NCBI GenBank assembly: GCA_030595845.1
Contig: JAUVCL010000120.1
Span: 1 to 5,966 of the forward strand
Direction: 5' to 3'
Origin: Campylobacterota bacterium
Lineage (GTDB): Bacteria; Campylobacterota; Campylobacteria; Campylobacterales; Sulfurovaceae
Length of the DNA: 5,966 bases
The position numbers and the translations under genes were made by a program. The notes under the pieces are model-generated. The model was not told where the DNA came from and searched no databases. It worked only from the letters and a program-made list of their open reading frames with translations. This document shows, piece by piece, positions 1 through 3,363 of the stretch; position 1 is the first letter of the stretch; the number at the start of each line of letters is the position of its first letter.

Positions 1-674
1 GACATGATCGAACCAATGAGGAATGCCACAGCCATGGTCTCTCCCAAGGCACGACCAAGAGATAAAATAACAGAACCGATGATCCCACCTTTTGAATAAG
101 GCATAACCACATCTTTGATCACTTCAAACTTTGTCGCACCCATTGCATAGGCTGACTCTTTGAGTACATCTGGTGTGGTGTTCATGGAGTCTCGTGTAAT
201 AGCTGCCATATAAGGGATGACCATGATCGCCAACACGATACCTGCCGTTAACAATCCTACACCATTCCCCCCCACAGTCAATTGCACAATAGGTGCGAAA
301 TAGAAAAGTCCCCACATACCATAAATGATACTAGGAATAGCTGCCAAAAGTTCTATAGCAATTGAAAATGGTCTGACTATCTTATCGTGTGCGATCTCTG
401 TTAAAAAAATGGCGATACCCATTGCTAAAGGTGTAGCAATGGTCATTGCGATAAGTGTAGAGAGTAGCGTACCAATGATGGGTATATACCCACCAAAAAT
501 ACCACCCTCATCATCTTCATCCGCTTCCCATTGTTCAATAAATAGAAAATCGAAACCAAACTCGTGCATGGCTTGCTGTGAATAAGAAAACAATACGGAA
601 AAAATACCCACAAGTAGAAAAAAGGAGAGTGTTGCAGAAAGAAAAGATAGATTTCGAAAGAGGTTACCACTCAT
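1..674 (-). CDS. pstC: Phosphate ABC transporter permease PstC (5' part, cut by left edge)
   Basis: Inner-membrane permease subunit of the PstSCAB importer; it pairs with PstA to carry phosphate handed over by PstS. The reading frame is open from an ATG at 674-672 to the window edge, giving 224 residues of a family usually near 300. Visible parts are a first membrane helix (about 11-30), an acidic periplasmic loop (about 48-56, rich in D/E), helices from about 62-92 and 104-158, and the ABC-permease EAA loop (about 173-214). That loop contains ESAYAMGATKFEVI and, later, LGRALGETMAV, both typical of PstC. The start is supported by AAGG nine bases upstream; an in-frame stop at 707-705 excludes a much longer N-terminus. 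It follows pstS on the same strand but has its own Pho-type promoter. pstA and pstB would be expected beyond the left edge. Confidence 0.95.
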   Translation of the reverse strand, partial: MSGNLFRNLSFLSATLSFFLLVGIFSVLFSYSQQAMHEFGFDFLFIEQWEADEDDEGGIFGGYIPIIGTLLSTLIAMTIATPLAMGIAIFLTEIAHDKIVRPFSIAIELLAAIPSIIYGMWGLFYFAPIVQLTVGGNGVGLLTAGIVLAIMVIPYMAAITRDSMNTTPDVLKESAYAMGATKFEVIKDVVMPYSKGGIIGSVILSLGRALGETMAVAFLIGSIM

Positions 675-703
675 GCAATAATGCCTTAATATTAATTTCG
701 CGG

Positions 704-735
704 ATTATAATAAAAGTTGGTAACATTTTGGTAAC
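704..735 (-). promoter_or_regulatory. Pho-type promoter of pstC (Pho/PhosR box plus -10)
   Basis: On the minus strand two identical half-sites GTTACCAA (735-728 and 724-717) are separated by AAT, an 11-bp direct-repeat period. Seven bases later comes a perfect TATAAT (709-704). There is no -35 hexamer; the box sits where -35 would be, as in activator-dependent PhoB-class promoters. The core GTTACCAAAATGTTAC differs from the Campylobacter jejuni PhosR consensus as I remember it (GTTTCNAAAANGTTTC) at one position per half-site. The predicted transcription start is near 697, giving a leader of about 22 bases to the pstC ATG. Confidence 0.8.
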
Positions 736-794
736 CAAACACATATTATTGTTAAACGTATTCAAGGAGTTACAAGGATCGATGTGTTGGCTGT

Positions 795-888
795 TGTAGG
801 TCGGGGTGTCCTCTCTCCGACATCTACTGTAGATTTTGAAGATGTTTTTATGCAAATTATTGTCGGGGAAAGGACACCCCGACCTACA
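795..888. repeat. REPIN-like element: two inverted GTAG-headed palindromic REPs
   Basis: Arms 795-822 and 861-888 are inverted copies matching at 26 of 28 positions, around a 38-base AT-rich centre. Each arm, read inward, begins with GTAG (796-799; complement at 884-887), followed by an imperfect palindrome. In the right arm the stem is a perfect 7-bp GTCGGGG/CCCCGAC around an 8-base loop; the left arm has one stem mismatch. The 5' GTAG tetranucleotide plus hairpin is the hallmark of REP sequences mobilised by RAYT (IS200-like Y1) transposases, and an inverted pair is a REPIN. It lies six bases after the pstS stop codon and upstream of the pstC promoter. It could fold in the pstS mRNA tail as a stabiliser or partial terminator. 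No RAYT gene is in the window. A simple large inverted-repeat terminator is the alternative, but no clean U-tract follows. Confidence 0.75.
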
Positions 889-893
889 TAAAT

Positions 894-1895
894 TTATTTA
901 ATTTTTTTAGCTTCCCAGTATTTTCTGATCTCATCTTTAGTCGATGCTGGAAGTGGTACATAACCAAGGTCAGCTGCTGCTTTGTCACCATGTGTATACG
1001 CCCAATCGATGAATGCTGTTACGTGTTTATTCATCTCTGTTTTTTCTGTTGGAAGCAAGATAAATGTTGCCGCTACGATAGGGTATGATGTTGCACCTGC
1101 CGGATCACCGATCACTGCATAGAAATCATTGTCCGCTGTCCATGTAGCATATTTGGCTGCATCTTGGAATGATGGGACAGTTGGGTTGATAAATAACCCC
1201 TCTTTGTTCTCTACCTGTGCTGCCGGGAGACCTAATTTGATCTTGTAAGAGTACTCAATGTACCCGATAGAGTTTTTGATCTGTTGAATATTTGCGGATA
1301 CACCTGAGTTTGATTTACCTGCTACTACTTTGGCTGCTTTCCACGTTGGTTTTTTGCTTACTTTAAAGTCTGCATTAATTTTATTTAGGAAGTATGTAAA
1401 GTTAAATGTTGTCCCTGATTTATCTGCTCTAACACAGGTAACAATAGGCTCATGAGGAAGATTAAGACCTTCATTCCCTTTGACAATAAGTGCATCATCC
1501 CAGTGTGTTGCTTTTCCTGTAAAGATAGCATCTACTGCTGCACGACTTAGTTTAAGTTCTCCATCTTTTACACCCTCAAGGTTATATGCAAGAACGATTG
1601 ACCCTATCACTGACGGGAACATATGAAGTTTTGCTTTTGCGAGTTTGTCTGCTTTAAGTGGTTTGTCTGAACCTGCAAAGTCAACCATTCTTTTTTTGAT
1701 AGATTTGATACCATCACCTGATCCTGTTGGCGTATAGTTCACTTTCTTACCTGTCGCAGCGTAATACTCAGAGGTCCAAGCTTTATATACTGGTCCGGGG
1801 AATGATGCTCCTCTACCTTTAAGATCAGCTGCATTGACTGTCACAAGTGCTAAAGAAACTGCTACTGCTGTTGTAATGATATTATTAAGTGTCAT
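894..1895 (-). CDS. pstS: Periplasmic phosphate-binding protein PstS
   Basis: High-affinity periplasmic phosphate receptor that feeds PstC/PstA; 333 residues, the normal family length. A Sec signal peptide spans residues 1-22 (hydrophobic core about 6-20, VNA cleavage site), unusual in having no Lys/Arg in its short n-region. Family motifs follow in order: GRGASFPGPVYKAW (27-40), TPTGSGDG (55-62), DFAGSDKPL (72-80), IVLAYNL (99-105), VRADKSGTTFNFT (154-166) and NSIGYIEYSYK. Ser31, Ser59, Asp77, Arg155, Asp157, Ser159 and Thr161 are the expected phosphate contacts by analogy with E. coli PstS. The ATG at 1895-1893 has AAGGA six bases upstream and an in-frame TAA two codons before it, so the start is firm. 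A Pho-type promoter lies directly upstream. A REPIN-like inverted repeat follows the stop, and pstC lies 219 bases downstream on the same strand. Confidence 0.97.
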   Translation of the reverse strand: MTLNNIITTAVAVSLALVTVNAADLKGRGASFPGPVYKAWTSEYYAATGKKVNYTPTGSGDGIKSIKKRMVDFAGSDKPLKADKLAKAKLHMFPSVIGSIVLAYNLEGVKDGELKLSRAAVDAIFTGKATHWDDALIVKGNEGLNLPHEPIVTCVRADKSGTTFNFTYFLNKINADFKVSKKPTWKAAKVVAGKSNSGVSANIQQIKNSIGYIEYSYKIKLGLPAAQVENKEGLFINPTVPSFQDAAKYATWTADNDFYAVIGDPAGATSYPIVAATFILLPTEKTEMNKHVTAFIDWAYTHGDKAAADLGYVPLPASTKDEIRKYWEAKKIK

Positions 1896-1920
1896 TTGTT
1901 ATCCTTTTTTAAGTTGAGGA

Positions 1921-1952
1921 AGTATAAAACAACTTGGAAACATTTTGGAAAC
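1921..1952 (-). promoter_or_regulatory. Pho-type promoter of pstS (exact PhosR-like box plus -10)
   Basis: The minus strand carries GTTTCCAA twice (1952-1945 and 1941-1934), separated by AAT, then seven bases, then TATACT (1926-1921) as the -10. The 16-base core GTTTCCAAAATGTTTC fits GTTTCNAAAANGTTTC, the C. jejuni PhosR box as I remember it, at every defined position. Half-site length, spacer and distance to the -10 are identical to those at pstC. The predicted transcription start is near 1914, leaving about 18 bases of leader that contains the AAGGA ribosome site. Confidence 0.88.
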
Positions 1953-1957
1953 ATCTA

Positions 1958-1991
1958 TTGTTATAGATTTGTTATGATTTATACTTACACT
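1958..1991 (+). promoter_or_regulatory. Possible psiE promoter with a degenerate Pho-like direct repeat
   Basis: Facing psiE, TTGTTAT occurs at 1958-1964 and 1969-1975. The inner GTTAT half-sites have the same 11-bp period as the two strong Pho boxes but end in T where those have C. TACACT (1986-1991) begins ten bases after the second GTTAT, the same gap as core-to-minus-10 in pstS and pstC; TATACT (1980-1985) is an alternative -10. Both would start transcription within about five bases of the psiE ATG, implying a leaderless or near-leaderless mRNA. The half-sites are weak and AT-rich, so chance is a real possibility. Confidence 0.35.
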
Positions 1992-1996
1992 TCCAG

Positions 1997-2362
1997 ATGA
2001 ATTTTATAAAAAAGAACTACGAACTACTACTAGCCTCTCTACTTTTTATCATCATAATGGAGTCACACTACCCTTTCCATAAAGCCATTATTTTAATGCT
2101 TGAGTTTATTGTCATTATTGAAGTTATAAAGATGATCGCAGAGTTTATAGAGAAGAAAAGGTTACGCTTACGTTATATACTTGATGTGTTTATCATCTTT
2201 CTTATAAGAGATGTCATCATTCTCAGCACACATACACAAAAACCCTATAAAGACATACTCTTTTTACTTTTGGTGATTTTTATATTTTTCATCTTTAGAA
2301 TCTTAGCAGTACAGTACTCACCTACTACATTTAAGATTAAGCGCGATAAAAAGACTTCCTAA
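1997..2362 (+). CDS. psiE: PsiE-family phosphate-starvation-inducible membrane protein
   Basis: Small integral membrane protein of 121 residues with four predicted helices (about 9-24, 29-48, 62-78 and 86-104) and a basic C-terminal tail ending KIKRDKKTS. The segment LEFIVIIEVIKMIAEF, then RLRLRYILDVFIIFLIRDVI, follows the E. coli PsiE pattern as I recall it (YFEFIALIVKYF, then a PLRY-containing helix with a conserved Arg before a hydrophobic run). The family's biochemical function is unknown; E. coli psiE is controlled by PhoB and cAMP-CRP. Here the gene diverges from pstS, sharing a 101-base region with a strong Pho box, which supports the assignment. The ATG at 1997 has no visible Shine-Dalgarno sequence. 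The next Met (residue 21) would remove the first helix, so the upstream start is preferred. Confidence 0.78.
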   Translation: MNFIKKNYELLLASLLFIIIMESHYPFHKAIILMLEFIVIIEVIKMIAEFIEKKRLRLRYILDVFIIFLIRDVIILSTHTQKPYKDILFLLLVIFIFFIFRILAVQYSPTTFKIKRDKKTS

Positions 2363-2399
2363 TTCAACTATAGATATCTAATTTATTAAAGGTTATTTA

Positions 2400-2475
2400 G
2401 CAACCAAGAACAATAATGTGAAAAGAATTGTTAGAGAGGGAGGGAATATATGAAAATATCATACATCTTGGTTGC
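2400..2475. repeat. Ten-base inverted repeat in the psiE/regulator convergent gap
   Basis: GCAACCAAGA (2400-2409) and TCTTGGTTGC (2466-2475) are perfect complements enclosing 56 bases. The loop holds a purine-rich stretch (GAGAGGGAGGGA, about 2434-2445) just before a ten-codon ORF (2450-2482) whose last sense codons lie in the right arm. No U-tract follows the right arm, so it is not a standard intrinsic terminator. It could fold as an RNA structure on either strand, or be a remnant. Apart from this and a weak T-tract hairpin, the 188-base gap 2363-2550 shows only an AT-rich palindrome, TAGATATCTA (2371-2380). Confidence 0.4.
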
Positions 2476-2516
2476 ATGTTAGTATTATAGCACTCAACTA
2501 AAGACTTGATAAGGTC

Positions 2517-2535
2517 ATATTGGAAATATTTTTTT
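2517..2535 (+). terminator. Weak AT-only terminator-like hairpin after psiE
   Basis: ATATT (2517-2521) and AATAT (2525-2529) pair around GGA and run directly into six T residues (2530-2535) on the plus strand. The stem has no G-C pair and lies about 155 bases past the psiE stop, so termination would be inefficient. No better terminator for psiE or for the convergent regulator is visible. Confidence 0.2.
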
Positions 2536-2550
2536 CCTAAATATGCCTAG

Positions 2551-3246
2551 TTATACTAACTGATACCCTACACCCCATACCGGTAAAAAATACTCTTTCA
2601 TACCTTCTGGGTCTATCTTCTTTTTCAGTCTATTCATCGCCACATTGATCGTTTTATCATGAAAGCTAATACTGTCATCACCCCACACCTCATCACGTAA
2701 GAAATCTCTATCGAGTGGCTGATTAGGATTTTTAACAAAAGTATGAAGTAGTTTAAATTCTAGATTAGTTAACTCTATACTCTTTTTTTCGATAGAGAGT
2801 TCTCTTCTTTTCATATCTAGCACAAGATCTCTGTACTTTACTTTCTCACTGCTTATTACCCCACTTCGTCTAAGCAATGCTTCTATGCGTACAAGTAATT
2901 CTTTGGATGAAAAAGGCTTTGTCATATAGTCATCACCACCGGAAGTAAAGCCTTCGAGTAAGTCGCTCTCTTTATCTCGGGCTGTCAGAAACATGACAGG
3001 TATCGCATAGCCTAACGCCCTCATCTCTGAGACAAATTCAGATCCTTCAACGCCTGGAAGATTTCTGTCTACTATCATCAAAGCAGGATTCTCTTCTTCT
3101 AAAAACTGTTCTACCCGTTCTGTAGAAAGAAAGCCCATGACTGAGTAACCCTCTTTTTCAAGATGATATTCTAAAAGCTCTAAAATATCCGGTTCATCTT
3201 CTATAATGACAATTTCTATATCGTTTTTTTCATTTGTATTTTGCAT
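2551..3246 (-). CDS. OmpR/PhoB-class response regulator (likely PhoB/PhosR-like)
   Basis: Two-component transcription factor of 231 residues, normal for the class. The receiver domain (about 10-125) has the acidic pair Glu16-Asp17, the phospho-acceptor Asp60 in IVDRNLPG, the switch Thr88 in FLTAR, and Lys110 in GGDDYMTKPF; the usual GADDY reads GGDDY. The winged helix-turn-helix domain (about 135-231) has ELTNLEFKLL, a recognition helix around 198-210 (KTINVAMNRLKKK), and the closing VWGVGYQLV. The whole machinery looks intact. No histidine kinase is adjacent in the window: psiE is convergent on one side and a protease gene lies on the other. Its position beside psiE-pstS-pstC and two PhosR-type boxes suggests it controls them, but other OmpR-type roles cannot be excluded. 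The ATG at 3246 has no clear Shine-Dalgarno; an in-frame TGA at 3255-3253 blocks an upstream start. Confidence 0.9.
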   Translation of the reverse strand: MQNTNEKNDIEIVIIEDEPDILELLEYHLEKEGYSVMGFLSTERVEQFLEEENPALMIVDRNLPGVEGSEFVSEMRALGYAIPVMFLTARDKESDLLEGFTSGGDDYMTKPFSSKELLVRIEALLRRSGVISSEKVKYRDLVLDMKRRELSIEKKSIELTNLEFKLLHTFVKNPNQPLDRDFLRDEVWGDDSISFHDKTINVAMNRLKKKIDPEGMKEYFLPVWGVGYQLV

Positions 3247-3298
3247 ACGATATCATAGTATCTATTGATGACAATTTGATTACAGACTAAATGAGTCT

Positions 3299-3327
3299 AT
3301 GAGATTTTTTACAAATGAAAACCTCAT
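3299..3327. other. Imperfect hairpin in the protease-regulator gap
   Basis: ATGAGATTTT (3299-3308) pairs with AAAACCTCAT (3318-3327) with one mismatch around nine bases. It sits 37 bases after the protease stop codon and within the upstream region of the response regulator. A shorter hairpin, AGACT/AGTCT with loop AAATG (3284-3298), adjoins it. Neither is followed by a T-tract on the minus strand, so termination of the protease transcript is only possible, not shown. I could not find a convincing Pho box or -35/-10 pair for the regulator in the 117-base gap. Confidence 0.25.
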
Positions 3328-3363
3328 AAAGTTCTATATAAATTACTCTTTTTGCATAAAATG

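Noticed and set aside
578..799. Plus-strand 73-codon ORF over the pstC start and the repeat arm
   Set aside because: It overlaps pstC antisense, its regulatory region and the repeat, and its translation resembles no protein I know.
795..888. CRISPR repeat or simple Rho-independent terminator
   Set aside because: There are only two copies and they are inverted, so it is not CRISPR. Neither arm is followed by a clean T-tract, and the GTAG-headed paired hairpins fit a REP doublet better.
3284..3298. AGACT/AGTCT hairpin as terminator of the protease gene
   Set aside because: The stem is only five base pairs and no T-tract follows on the minus strand.
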